NCBI GenBank assembly: GCA_030523645.1
Contig: JAUNIB010000001.1
Span: forward strand, 713,700-777,699
Direction of reading: 5' to 3'
DNA: 64,000 nt
Source of the DNA: Selenomonadaceae bacterium
Lineage (GTDB): Bacteria > Bacillota > Negativicutes > Selenomonadales > Selenomonadaceae
Each line of letters begins with the position of its first letter. The first letter of the stretch is position 1. Below, piece after piece: positions 8,529 to 17,043 of this stretch. A model generated the notes under the pieces. It was not told the DNA's origin. It saw only the letters and a program-made list of their open reading frames with translations, and did no database searches. Position numbers and translations under genes: made by a program.

Positions 8529-9538
8529 CACTTATCTCCCGGATACGGTACGCCCATGTGCTGATAACCAAGCTGGGTTACAACTCTCCCTCGCGGGGTA
8601 CGCATAAGGAAGCCGAGCTGAATGAGATACGGCTCATATATATCGGAGATAGTGTCAGTCTCCTCGCTGATGGCTGCCGCCAGTGTCTCAATACCTACCG
8701 GACGGCCGGAGAACTTGTGAATCATGGTATCAAGCATCCGCCGGTCGGTATGGTCAAGACCGGCCTTGTCTACCTCCAGACGAAGCAATGCCCGGTCGGC
8801 AATATCATCGGTTATTTCCTCCCCGCCCTCGACCTGTGCAAAGTCACGGACCCGCTTCAGCAGGCGGTTGGCAATACGGGGCGTCCCGCGGGAACGGCGG
8901 GCAATCTCCGCTGCTCCCCGGTCATTGATGGAAATATTCAATATTTCGGCAGCCCGCTTGATAATGGAAACAAGTGAGTCGGGATTGTAGTATTCCAGCC
9001 TCTCGATTACGCCGAAGCGGTCACGAAGCGGAGCGGCCAAAGCGCCTGCTCTGGTGGTGGCACCGATAAGCGTAAAGGGAGAAATATCAAGGCGGATGGA
9101 GCGGGCGCTGGGGCCCTTGCCGATGATGATATCAAGGGCAAAGTCCTCCATGGCCGAGTAAAGCACTTCCTCTACGCTATGAGAAAGGCGGTGTATTTCG
9201 TCAATAAACAGCACATCACGCTCGCCGAGATTAGTCAGTATTGCCGCCAAATCTCCGGAGCGCTCGATAGCCGGGCCGCTGGTGACCCGGAAGTTTACGC
9301 CCAGCTCATTGGCAATAATTCCGGCCAGCGTGGTCTTGCCCAGTCCCGGCGGGCCGTAGAGCAGCACATGGTCAAGGGCTTCCTTGCGCTTCAGCGCTGC
9401 CTGTATGTAGACAGAGAGATTAGCCTTTGCTTTCTCCTGCCCGATATATTCGGTAAATTTCCGAGGCCGGAGACTGTACTGCCAGTCATCTGCCGGCTGC
9501 TCACCCATGGAAACTATGCGGCCTTCCTGTTCGTCCAT
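8528..9538 (-). CDS. ruvB: Holliday junction branch-migration helicase RuvB
   Basis: A 336-residue AAA+ ATPase that drives branch migration of Holliday junctions with RuvA. It contains [15 protein letters not shown], Walker [10 protein letters not shown], the sensor segment [36 protein letters not shown], and the C-terminal winged helix ending [13 protein letters not shown]. The start is taken as ATG 9538: it has AAGGGG at 7 nt, whereas the longer frame would need a TTG at 9556 inside the ruvA coding end. It lies 4 nt after ruvA and overlaps queH by one base. Confidence 0.98.
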   Translation of the reverse strand: MDEQEGRIVSMGEQPADDWQYSLRPRKFTEYIGQEKAKANLSVYIQAALKRKEALDHVLLYGPPGLGKTTLAGIIANELGVNFRVTSGPAIERSGDLAAILTNLGERDVLFIDEIHRLSHSVEEVLYSAMEDFALDIIIGKGPSARSIRLDISPFTLIGATTRAGALAAPLRDRFGVIERLEYYNPDSLVSIIKRAAEILNISINDRGAAEIARRSRGTPRIANRLLKRVRDFAQVEGGEEITDDIADRALLRLEVDKAGLDHTDRRMLDTMIHKFSGRPVGIETLAAAISEETDTISDIYEPYLIQLGFLMRTPRGRVVTQLGYQHMGVPYPGDK

Positions 9539-9542
9539 GGTA

Positions 9543-10145
9543 TCACCCCTTTGCAAATTCCTTCAGCACGGCCTTTATCAGTGCCTCTGTCGTATCCTTC
9601 GTACCGACCCGCTTCACCACGGGCATTATCTCGCTCTCGGAATAACCGAGCGAAGTGAGTGCCGCCAATGCCTCAGAGAGAACATCACTGCCCACATCAG
9701 CCACTCCGCCGATGTCCTCTGCGGTCAGCTCATCTGCCGAGGTGTTGAGAGAAACCTTGTCCTTCAGTTCGAGAATCATTCGCTCGGCAGTTTTCTTTCC
9801 TACTCCCGGAAGCTTCGTCAGTACATTGACCTGCTTATTCACTATCCCACGGCAAATGGCATCAACAGTCGATGCTCCCAGCATAGCCTGCGCACTTCGG
9901 GGGCCAATGCCGGATACACCGATAAGCTGCTGAAAGAAGCTGTATTCTTCGGCAGTGGAAAAACCAAACAGCACGATGGCATTCTCACTTACCGCTGTGT
10001 GAATGAAAAGCTCTGCCTGCTCTCCCTGTATGAGACGGCTGCGGGTTGCTCCGGCCACAAAGACACGGTACCCAACTCCATTCACATCGAGGAGACAGAA
10101 TTCCGGCAGGAGATGAGTCACCCGCCCACGCAAATATCCTATCAT
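9543..10145 (-). CDS. ruvA: Holliday junction-binding protein RuvA
   Basis: A 200-residue protein that binds four-way junctions as a tetramer and recruits RuvB. The N-terminal OB-fold begins [28 protein letters not shown]. Helix-hairpin-helix motifs follow at [15 protein letters not shown] and [19 protein letters not shown]. The C-terminal RuvB-binding three-helix domain ends [15 protein letters not shown]. It sits between ruvC (27 nt upstream) and ruvB (4 nt downstream) in the standard order. Confidence 0.98.
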   Translation of the reverse strand: MIGYLRGRVTHLLPEFCLLDVNGVGYRVFVAGATRSRLIQGEQAELFIHTAVSENAIVLFGFSTAEEYSFFQQLIGVSGIGPRSAQAMLGASTVDAICRGIVNKQVNVLTKLPGVGKKTAERMILELKDKVSLNTSADELTAEDIGGVADVGSDVLSEALAALTSLGYSESEIMPVVKRVGTKDTTEALIKAVLKEFAKG

Positions 10146-10172
10146 AGTAAAATTCCTTAATATTTTCGGTAG

Positions 10173-10670
10173 TTATAATCCATTTCGCCACGCCGGGCTG
10201 TCCATCTTATATAGGGAAGCAATCGCCACGGCGAGCGCATCGGCTGTATCATCCGGACTTGGAGGCTTCGGCAGATGCAGCAGCTTTGTAACCATGTAGA
10301 TTACCTGCTTCTTGTCCGCCTTGCCGTAGCCGGTTACCGACTGCTTTACCTGAGGCGGCGTCCACTCGATAAGCGGGAGATTGTTCTTCGCTCCCGCCAG
10401 CAGGATAACACCTCTGGCCTGAGCTACCGGTATACCGGTAGTAATATTGTGATAGAAGAACAGCTCCTCTACCCCCATGGCATCGGGGCGGTACTTCTTT
10501 ATCAGTTCGTCAAGCTCGTCATATATCTTTACCAGCCTGTCCTCCGGCCTCGCCTTTGGACTGGTGGTAATGGCACCGTATTCGTGAGCCACCAGACGAT
10601 TGCCCGGCAGAGACTCTACGAAGCCATAGCCGCATATTGCAGTTCCCGGATCTATTCCCAGTGCCAGCAT
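10173..10670 (-). CDS. ruvC: Holliday junction resolvase RuvC
   Basis: A 165-residue endonuclease with the RNase H-like fold. GIDPGTAICGYGFVE at the N-terminus carries the first catalytic Asp (D7). The central MGVEELFFYHN has the catalytic Glu, and PDDTADALAVAIA at the C-terminus carries the remaining acidic residues. The segment PPQVKQSVTGYGKADKKQV is typical of the family. It is the first gene of the ruvCAB-queH-spoIID-queA operon. The upstream gap is repeat-filled, so the promoter is probably within 10671-10735 (ATGATATTC-type AT-rich sequence), which I could not define further. Confidence 0.97.
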   Translation of the reverse strand: MLALGIDPGTAICGYGFVESLPGNRLVAHEYGAITTSPKARPEDRLVKIYDELDELIKKYRPDAMGVEELFFYHNITTGIPVAQARGVILLAGAKNNLPLIEWTPPQVKQSVTGYGKADKKQVIYMVTKLLHLPKPPSPDDTADALAVAIASLYKMDSPAWRNGL

Positions 10671-10735
10671 CTATCTCAGCTCCTAATAGTACATAATTCA
10701 ACTAGAATATCATACCATAAATGTTGAGGAAAATC

Positions 10736-11240
10736 TATAACCTCACCCACCAGCTTCGCTGGTCCCCCCTCTCCAAAGGAGAGGGTCATTGTAATGATTA
10801 TGTGTTACCTCATACAGTGGCGGCGCTTGTCTCATCAATATCTGTAGGAGGCGCCCGCAGGCGTCCCGAAATAAAGGCGGTCTTTTGTCAGACAGCGGGC
10901 TTGCTGCGGCAAGCCCCTACAACGCCCAGTCCACATCTTTACCCCTCCAACCTCACCCACCGGCTTCGCCGGTCCCCCCTCTCCAAAGGAGAGGGTCAAG
11001 CACCGCCACCAACCGGAGACCTTCCCCTCTGGGGAAGGTGGCTCGCGAAGCGAGACGGATGAGGTTTTGTCCGCCCTTTTTAAGGGCGGGGGACCGCCGT
11101 AAGGCGGTGGTGGGTTAGTTGGATTTGTCCTTTTCTCTTACCCTCCACCATGCTTCGCATGTTCCCCCTCCCTGCACGCAGGGAGGACATAGTTCACCAA
11201 TCCGAAAGGGCTCCCCTTACTGGACGCCAGGGAGGACATG
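10736..11240. repeat. Mosaic of intergenic palindromic repeats between ruvC and pckA
   Basis: No gene is visible. Units in order: ACCTCACCCACC...GGTCCCCCCTCTCCAAAGGAGAGG (10738-10787); the paired-hairpin unit with GGCGCCCGCAGGCGTCC and GGGCTTGCTGCGGCAAGCCC (10850-10922); a second ACCTCACCCACC unit (10949-11000); CCTTCCCCTCTGGGGAAGG with TCGCGAAGCGAGACGGATGAGGTT (11021-11066); CCGCCCTTTTTAAGGGCGG with CCGCCGTAAGGCGG (11072-11117); and CCTCCCTGCACGCAGGGAGG (11168-11188). Each unit is a perfect or near-perfect stem. Confidence 0.85.
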
Positions 11241-11248
11241 CACCAACA

Positions 11249-11282
11249 CAAAAAGGCTGCTGCACTTTCGTGCAGCAGCCTT
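11249..11282 (-). terminator. Rho-independent terminator of pckA
   Basis: A 13-bp perfect stem (AAGGCTGCTGCAC / GTGCAGCAGCCTT, loop TTTC on plus) lies 19 nt after the pckA stop, followed on the minus strand by TTTTGTGTT. Confidence 0.9.
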
Positions 11283-11301
11283 CTGTTGTATATGTTAAGA
11301 A

Positions 11302-12906
11302 TTACAGCTGCGGACCAGCGGCTACAAGAGCCTTGCCTGCATCGTTGCCCTCGTACTTGACGAAGTTCTTTACGAAGCGCTGAGCCAAATCCTTTGCCTT
11401 CTCCTCCCACTGAGCCTTGTCGGCATAGGTGTCACGAGGATCAAGGATATTGGTATCAACTCCCGGCAGTGCAGTAGGTACAGCCAGATTGAAGATAGGA
11501 ATCTGCTTGGTCTCGGCTTCGTTGATAGCGCCGGAGAGGATTGCATCAATGATACCGCGGGTATCCTTAATGGAGATACGCTTGCCGGTACCGTTCCAGC
11601 CGGTGTTTACGAGATAAGCCTTTGCACCGCTCATCTCCATCTTCTTTACCAGCTCCTCACCGTACTTGGTAGGATGAAGCTCAAGGAATGCCTGACCGAA
11701 GCAAGCGGAGAAGGTCGGAGTGGGCTCGGTGATGCCGCGCTCGGTACCGGCCAGCTTGGCAGTGAAGCCGGAGAGGAAGTAATACTTGGTCTGCTCCGGA
11801 GTGAGGATGGAAACCGGCGGCAGAACGCCGAAAGCATCAGCGGAGAGGAAGATTACATTCTTGGCATGCGGTGCGGAAGAAATGGGGCGAACGATGTTCT
11901 TGATATGGTCGATAGGATAAGAAACGCGAGTGTTCTCAGTAACGCTCTTATCATGGAAATCAATCTTGCCGCCCTCGCCTACAGTTACATTCTCGAGGAG
12001 AGCGTTGCGCTTGATAGCATTGTAGATGTCCGGCTCGGACTCTTTGTCAAGGTCGATTACCTTTGCATAGCAGCCGCCTTCAAGGTTGAATACGCCGTTG
12101 TCATCCCAGCCGTGCTCGTCATCGCCTACGAGGAGACGCTTCGGGTCGGTGGAGAGAGTGGTCTTGCCGGTACCGGAGAGACCGAAGAAGATAGCGGTGT
12201 TCTCACCGTTCATATCGGTATTGGCGGAGCAGTGCATGGAGGCAATGCCCTTCAGCGGCAGGTAGTAGTTCATCATGGAGAACATACCCTTCTTCATCTC
12301 GCCGCCGTACCAGGTGTTGAGGATAACCTGCTCATGGCTGGTGATGTTGAAGACGACAGCGGTCTCGGAGTTGAGACCCAGCTCCTTGTAGTTCTCGGCC
12401 TTTGCCCAGGAAGCGGTGTAGACAACGAAGTCAGGCTTGAAGTTTGCCTCTTCCTCTGCGGTCGGCTTTATAAACATATTGCGAACGAAATGTGCCTGCC
12501 AGGCGACTTCCATAATGAAGCGGACAGCCATGCGGGTATCCTTATTGGCACCGCAGAAACCGTCGACAACATAGAGCTTCTTGCCGGAGAGCTCCTTCTG
12601 AGCAATCTCCTTTACAGCAGCCCATGCCTCGGGAGTAGCACGATGGTTATCATTTTTGTACTCGTCGCTGGTCCACCAAACGGTGTTCTCAGAGTTCTCA
12701 TCAACAACGAGGAACTTGTCCTTGGGAGAACGACCTGTATAGACACCGGTCATAACATTGATTGCGTCCAGCTCGGTAAGCTGACCTACTTCGTAGCCCT
12801 TCAGCTCCGGGTTGGTCTCTTCTTCAAAGAGCTTCTCATAGGAGGGATTGTAGATAATCTCTGTTGTGCCGGTAATACCATACTGAGTCAAATCAATTTT
12901 TGCCAT
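11302..12906 (-). CDS. pckA: Phosphoenolpyruvate carboxykinase (ATP)
   Basis: About 534 residues, the full length of ATP-type PEPCK, which interconverts oxaloacetate + ATP and PEP + CO2 + ADP. Visible motifs are [11 protein letters not shown] (substrate Arg site), [29 protein letters not shown] with the kinase-1a P-loop, and [24 protein letters not shown] (metal and kinase-2 region). [15 protein letters not shown] is near the C-terminus. In succinate or propionate fermenters it often runs in the carboxylating direction, saving an ATP while feeding oxaloacetate to the reductive branch; that direction is inference. I start at ATG 12906 ([10 protein letters not shown]), with AAGGTGG upstream, rather than the in-frame GTG at 12915. 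It is monocistronic, bounded by its own terminator. Confidence 0.97.
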   Translation of the reverse strand: MAKIDLTQYGITGTTEIIYNPSYEKLFEEETNPELKGYEVGQLTELDAINVMTGVYTGRSPKDKFLVVDENSENTVWWTSDEYKNDNHRATPEAWAAVKEIAQKELSGKKLYVVDGFCGANKDTRMAVRFIMEVAWQAHFVRNMFIKPTAEEEANFKPDFVVYTASWAKAENYKELGLNSETAVVFNITSHEQVILNTWYGGEMKKGMFSMMNYYLPLKGIASMHCSANTDMNGENTAIFFGLSGTGKTTLSTDPKRLLVGDDEHGWDDNGVFNLEGGCYAKVIDLDKESEPDIYNAIKRNALLENVTVGEGGKIDFHDKSVTENTRVSYPIDHIKNIVRPISSAPHAKNVIFLSADAFGVLPPVSILTPEQTKYYFLSGFTAKLAGTERGITEPTPTFSACFGQAFLELHPTKYGEELVKKMEMSGAKAYLVNTGWNGTGKRISIKDTRGIIDAILSGAINEAETKQIPIFNLAVPTALPGVDTNILDPRDTYADKAQWEEKAKDLAQRFVKNFVKYEGNDAGKALVAAGPQL

Positions 12907-13004
12907 TTCGTCCACCTTTTCATTTCAAACATACTTTGAGAAAAATCCGCAAAAACAGAAAATAAAAGAATATCAAACTATTCTTGCAGAATAAATATAG
13001 AGGT

Positions 13005-13033
13005 ATTATACAACTTTACATCAATTAACGCAA
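13005..13033 (-). promoter_or_regulatory. Putative pckA promoter
   Basis: TATAAT on the minus strand (13005-13010) with a weak TTGCGT -35 (13028-13033) at 17 nt. It lies about 100 nt upstream of the pckA start, leaving an AT-rich untranslated leader. Confidence 0.45.
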
Positions 13034-13084
13034 TAGAAATCAACAATATTGCATTAGTTTTTGTAATGTTTTTCTGCGGATAAA

Positions 13085-13456
13085 CCTCACATTGGCTCCC
13101 ATTGAGGGGAGCTGGCAGCGAAGCTGACTGAGGAGTGATTAACAACCTCACCCACCGGCTTTTCCAATCTCACCGCCCCAACGGGTAGGGTCATTATGCC
13201 GATTATGTGTAAATCACTCTCCTACTTCGCCGGTCTCACTAATACTCGTAGGGGTCGCCCGCAGGCGACCCGAAATAAAGACGGTCTTTTGTCAGACAGC
13301 GGGCTTGCTGCGGCAAGCCCCTACAACAGCCCATACAACAGCCACCCTACTGTCACCCTACTGTCACCCCTCCGACCTCGCTGTGCTCGGCCACCTCCCC
13401 CAGAGGGGAGGCTTAAGTGGTGAGAAAGTGGCTCGCAAAGCGGGACGGATGAGGCA
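13085..13456. repeat. Intergenic palindromic repeat cluster between pckA and the SLH porin
   Basis: The gap holds GGCTCCCATTGAGGGGAGC with GCAGCGAAGCTGAC (13093-13130), a degenerate ACCTCACCCACCGGC unit (13145-13165), the paired-hairpin unit GGGTCGCCCGCAGGCGACCC plus GGGCTTGCTGCGGCAAGCCC (13254-13322), three CAACAGCC/CTGTCACCC short repeats (13323-13366), CCTCCCCCAGAGGGGAGG (13395-13412), and a TCGCAAAGCGGGACGGATGAGG tail (13433-13455). Confidence 0.8.
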
Positions 13457-13463
13457 GAAAACA

Positions 13464-13492
13464 CAAAAAAGAGGCTGTCCGAAGACAGCCTC
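13464..13492 (-). terminator. Rho-independent terminator of the SLH porin gene
   Basis: A 9-bp GAGGCTGTC/GACAGCCTC stem with a tetraloop, followed on minus by TTTTTTGTG. It is about 60 nt past the porin stop. Confidence 0.9.
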
Positions 13493-13553
13493 GTTGAGTC
13501 CGTATAAAGGGGATTTGTATACGGATTCTTTATATAGTTGTGTGGGGGGATTA

Positions 13554-14804
13554 TCAGAAGAAGAAGCGGATGCGGGAGAAGAGAACCTTAGTCTTCTGGT
13601 CAGAAGTAATATTCTTACCATGGAAGTAACCGAGGTAGAGGCCGATGTTCTTGTCAAGAGCATACTCACCGCTGAGTTCCCAACCCTTTACACCGATAGG
13701 AGTAGTAGTGTAGCCGGTCTGCTGAGTAACAACATGGTCACCGGTATGTCTGTAGGCGAGATGGATACCATAGGAACCACGCTTAGCAACATTCATTCCC
13801 TTGTAATCGAGCTGAATGGTGTATGCCTTTTTCTCTTTGTTGCCTTTTCCTGCAGTGTTCTGAGCATAGTTACCGTAAATGCGGAAGTTCTTTGCAAACT
13901 TGTAACCGGCACCAACAGTCCAAATCTTGGCATTATCGCTATCATCATTGATTTTAGCAATTGCACCATTCTTTGCCTTGAAGCTATAGTAACCTACGCC
14001 AGCAGTAACCTGCTTATTTGCATACTCGACACGAGCACCCAAAAGGTTGGCACCATTGTCACCGTTGGTACCAGCACCAAAGAAACGCTCTTCATTAACG
14101 CGGCCGGCAACTGCGGTAATCTTTACCTGCTTGGTCGGAGCATAGGCAACCTGAATACCAGTAGCAGTATCATCGAAAACCATAGTCTCAGTTACAGGCT
14201 CAGTGAAGTAGAACTGACCGAGGTCGATGGTAGCTTTGCCATAATTGCCCTCGGCATACATCCACTCTACATGGTCGAGGCCTACATCTTTACCGGTTTT
14301 GCCGTTATTCTTTTCGTAGTACTGATACTGACCGTATACACCCCAGTTCTTGTTTACCTGTGCAGCCATCTTGAGACGGAGCTCCATGGTATTGACAGTG
14401 GCAGGTGCTTCACCCTTCTTAAGAGTACGCTTAGCAGTGTAGCGAGCTTCACCGGAGAACTTTACATTGTCAACCTTCTTCTCGAGGGCAGCAACGCGAA
14501 CGCCGAGGGAGTTGAGCTCCTGAGCGAACTCAGCAGCCAGCTTGTCGAGAGCAGCACTGGAAGCGCCCTTAGCCATAGCACGAGCTACCATCTGAGCCAT
14601 TTCATAGCGGGTGATTTCCTGCTCGCCACGGTAGGAGCCGTCGCCATAGCCATCAACTACGCCTTCAGCAGCGAGCTGAGCGATAGCATCATAGGCCCAG
14701 TGGTCAGCCGGTACATCGGAGAACGGGTTGGCAGCAGCGAAGGTGGTGCTGGCAGCGCCGACTACGAGAGCGGTAGTCAGAGCGGAAACGAGAGATTTCT
14801 TCAT
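13554..14804 (-). CDS. SLH-domain outer-membrane porin (OmpM-like)
   Basis: A 416-residue exported protein. A signal peptide (KKSLVSALTTALVVGAASTTFAA) precedes one SLH domain at about residues 24-80 (NPFSDVPADHWAYDAIAQLA ... GDGSYRGEQEITRYEMAQMVAR). A short coiled-coil comes next (LDKLAAEFAQELNSLGVRVAALEKK), then a long beta-strand-rich porin barrel ending in the aromatic RIRFFF. In Negativicutes such OmpM proteins tether the outer membrane to polyamine-modified peptidoglycan through the SLH domain and act as general porins. I chose ATG 14804, which has AAGGAGGT 10 nt upstream and starts directly at the signal peptide; the frame is open 18 codons further without a ribosome site. The gene has its own terminator. 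Its presence supports a diderm Firmicute. Confidence 0.93.
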   Translation of the reverse strand: MKKSLVSALTTALVVGAASTTFAAANPFSDVPADHWAYDAIAQLAAEGVVDGYGDGSYRGEQEITRYEMAQMVARAMAKGASSAALDKLAAEFAQELNSLGVRVAALEKKVDNVKFSGEARYTAKRTLKKGEAPATVNTMELRLKMAAQVNKNWGVYGQYQYYEKNNGKTGKDVGLDHVEWMYAEGNYGKATIDLGQFYFTEPVTETMVFDDTATGIQVAYAPTKQVKITAVAGRVNEERFFGAGTNGDNGANLLGARVEYANKQVTAGVGYYSFKAKNGAIAKINDDSDNAKIWTVGAGYKFAKNFRIYGNYAQNTAGKGNKEKKAYTIQLDYKGMNVAKRGSYGIHLAYRHTGDHVVTQQTGYTTTPIGVKGWELSGEYALDKNIGLYLGYFHGKNITSDQKTKVLFSRIRFFF

Positions 14805-14939
14805 AGGTTTTAGAACCTCCTTAGAATAATAGAAAGAAAATATATAGCGAATATTCAATCTCTACTACTGCTCCAAGAAAGTGTCCATGTTTCCTAACTT
14901 AACACAGCAGTAGGGGCAGAATATTTCACACAGGTTTAA

Positions 14940-15980
14940 TCAATGCTCGTCAGCGCAATCACACTCATAGACGAAGCCATCGAAGAGGTGGCAGGCCGCA
15001 TGGTCTGCGGGGCCTACATGAATCATAGGCGGCATGTAGACACGGCACTTCTCGTCGATGCAGTGGACGCAGCGATCCTGGAAGGGGCAGCCCACCGGTC
15101 TGTCAAGGGGGCTGGGGATTTCGCCGTCGAGGGTCTTCAAGTCATGTTCTCCCTTGGGAACTACCGGGAATACGGACTGGAGCAAAGCCTGAGTATAGGG
15201 GTGCTTTGCTTCCTTCAGGTGGCTGGCAGAGAGAGACTCAACTACATTGCCAAGGTACATGACGATAGCACGGTTGCACATCTGATATACGAGAGCAAGG
15301 TCATGGCAAATGAAGATGATAGATACGCCGGTTTCCTTCTGGAGTCGCAGCAGCAGGTCGATAACGGTCTTCTGTACCGACACATCAAGGGCGCTGGTAG
15401 CTTCGTCGCAGATAAGGATATCCGGCTCCAGTACGAGAGCACGGGCGATAGCAATACGCTGACGCTGACCGCCGGACATATTAGCCGGGAAGCGATTTAC
15501 GAAGTCGGCAGGCAGCTCGACCTTCTTCAGCATTTCGATGGCCTTGGCTTCGCAGTCTTTCTTTTCAATAAGGCCAAAGTTGATAAGGGGCTCACAGATG
15601 ATGTCCTTGATAGACATACGAGGATTGAACGCCTGTCCAAGGTTCTGGAATACCATCTGAATATTGCGGCGGTTCTGACGAGCTTCTTCACCGGTGAGTT
15701 TGGTAATATCTTTTCCTTTATATATTACGCCGCCGGAGGTGGGCTTATAGAGCTGCATTATCATCTTTACGATGGTGGATTTACCGCAGCCGGACTCACC
15801 GACGATAGCAAGGGACTCGCCTTTATACAAATTGAAAGAGACATCATTGCAGGCGGTAAGGACTTTACCGTCGTCCATCTCAAATTTCTTTACTAAGTGG
15901 TCTACACGAAGAACAACTTCCGGATGAGCTGCTGCCCCAGCATGGTCGTGATCGTGTTCAGTCATCGTAGTGGAACTCAT
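14940..15980 (-). CDS. Opp/Dpp/Nik-type ABC importer ATPase, second subunit, with His-rich N-terminus
   Basis: About 346 residues. It shows Walker A GESGCGKST, signature MSGGQRQRIAIARALVLEPD, Walker B LICDEATSALD, and the C-terminal oligopeptide-transport extension GCPFQDRCVHC...C, which often binds an Fe-S cluster. Unusually, the N-terminus reads TEHDHDHAGAAAH and the last residues are YECDCADEH, both plausible metal-binding stretches. I prefer ATG 15980 (MSSTTMTEHDHDH): the AGGAG sits about 9 nt before it but abuts the ATG at 15989. The gene overlaps the other ATPase by about 23 nt and is last in the transporter operon. With the Nik/Dpp-like binding protein, the cargo may be a peptide or a chelated metal such as nickel; the His stretches favour metal, as inference. 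Confidence 0.88.
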   Translation of the reverse strand: MSSTTMTEHDHDHAGAAAHPEVVLRVDHLVKKFEMDDGKVLTACNDVSFNLYKGESLAIVGESGCGKSTIVKMIMQLYKPTSGGVIYKGKDITKLTGEEARQNRRNIQMVFQNLGQAFNPRMSIKDIICEPLINFGLIEKKDCEAKAIEMLKKVELPADFVNRFPANMSGGQRQRIAIARALVLEPDILICDEATSALDVSVQKTVIDLLLRLQKETGVSIIFICHDLALVYQMCNRAIVMYLGNVVESLSASHLKEAKHPYTQALLQSVFPVVPKGEHDLKTLDGEIPSPLDRPVGCPFQDRCVHCIDEKCRVYMPPMIHVGPADHAACHLFDGFVYECDCADEH

Positions 15981-16758
15981 TGGCAGCATCTCCTATCTGA
16001 GGAGCCGCAGCAAGCAGCTTCTTCGTATATTCGGTCTGAGGATTTCTTACAATCTGCTGAGAAGAGCCTTCCTCCATTACATGACCGTTCTGCATAACGA
16101 TGATGTGGTCAGCCATGTATGCTGCAACACCAAGGTTGTGAGTAACGATGATAATGGCGGTGCCGTCCTCACGGCAGATATTCATCATTTCTTTTACTAC
16201 CTGTGCCTGGGTAGTAACATCAAGAGCACTTGTGGGCTCATCTGCCAGCAGCAGCTTCGGTGAGAAGCACATTGCCATAGCTACACCTACACGCTGATTC
16301 ATACCGCCGGACAGCTCGAAGGGATAGCTATTCAAAATGACTTCGGGATTCGGCAGACTCATACGCTTGAGCATCTGAATAGCGCGCTCAACAGCCTGTT
16401 CTTCTGTCATGTCCGAATGCTGCTGTATGTACTCAACAAACTGCGTCCTGATACGCTGGATGGGGTCCATCGTTCCGCCGCAGTCCTGGAAGACCATTGA
16501 CATACCCATGCCGCTAAGCTTGCGCCAATCTTCGGGGGTATTCTTACTCAGGTCTTTTCCGTCGAAGAACATCGTTCCGCCGGTCACGTGGCCAAGTCCT
16601 GGCAGGCAGCCTAAAATAGCGCGAATTACGGTGGTCTTGCCGCTGCCGCTTTCGCCTACGATGGCACATACCTGACCTTTGTCGAGGTTGAGGCTGACGC
16701 CTTCAACGATAGGCCGGTCGCCATAGGCTATCGCTAAATTGGATACCTCTAATAGCAT
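15958..16758 (-). CDS. Opp/Dpp/Nik-type ABC importer ATPase, first subunit
   Basis: About 266 residues, starting MLLEVSNLAIAYGDRPIVEG. Walker A is GESGSGKTT, the signature is ELSGGMNQRVGVAMAMCFSP, Walker B is LLLADEPTSALD, and the switch His is in IIIVTHNLGVAAY. It is shorter than OppD because the C-terminal extension is minimal, as in NikD. I place the start at ATG 16758, which has AGGAG spaced by 7 nt; the upstream open frame runs into repeats. It hydrolyses ATP with its partner to power uptake through the NikB/NikC-like permeases. A 285-nt repeat-bearing gap separates it from the binding-protein gene. Confidence 0.9.
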   Translation of the reverse strand: MLLEVSNLAIAYGDRPIVEGVSLNLDKGQVCAIVGESGSGKTTVIRAILGCLPGLGHVTGGTMFFDGKDLSKNTPEDWRKLSGMGMSMVFQDCGGTMDPIQRIRTQFVEYIQQHSDMTEEQAVERAIQMLKRMSLPNPEVILNSYPFELSGGMNQRVGVAMAMCFSPKLLLADEPTSALDVTTQAQVVKEMMNICREDGTAIIIVTHNLGVAAYMADHIIVMQNGHVMEEGSSQQIVRNPQTEYTKKLLAAAPQIGDAANEFHYDD

Positions 16759-16804
16759 ATCGCCACTCCTTAACATAGAAAATTGAATTTTGTGAAGTAT
16801 TTTG

Positions 16805-17030
16805 TTTACCCCTCCGGTCTCGCTTCGCTCGACCACCTCCCCTTATAAAGGGGAGACATATAGAGTGAGGCAAAGCTCGACCATCTTCCCTAAATGGGAG
16901 GCTTTTGGGGTGTTTTACCCCTCCGGCTTCGCTACGCTCAGCCACTTCCCCTAGATGGGAGGCTACTGGAGGAGAACAATCTAAAGCACCCGTATAGGGC
17001 GGGCTCGCCCGCCCTATACAAGCACCATGA
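16805..17030. repeat. Intergenic palindromic repeats inside the ABC transporter operon
   Basis: Two CCCCTCCGG-type units (TCGCTTCGCTCGACCACCTCC with CCCCTTATAAAGGGG, 16807-16856; and CTTCGCTACGCTCAGCCAC with CCCCTAGATGGGAGG, 16917-16963). A GGGCGGGCTCGCCCGCCC hairpin follows at 16997-17016. The repeats lie between the binding-protein and ATPase genes and could lower downstream expression. Confidence 0.75.
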
Positions 17031-17043
17031 TAGTCAAGAGATA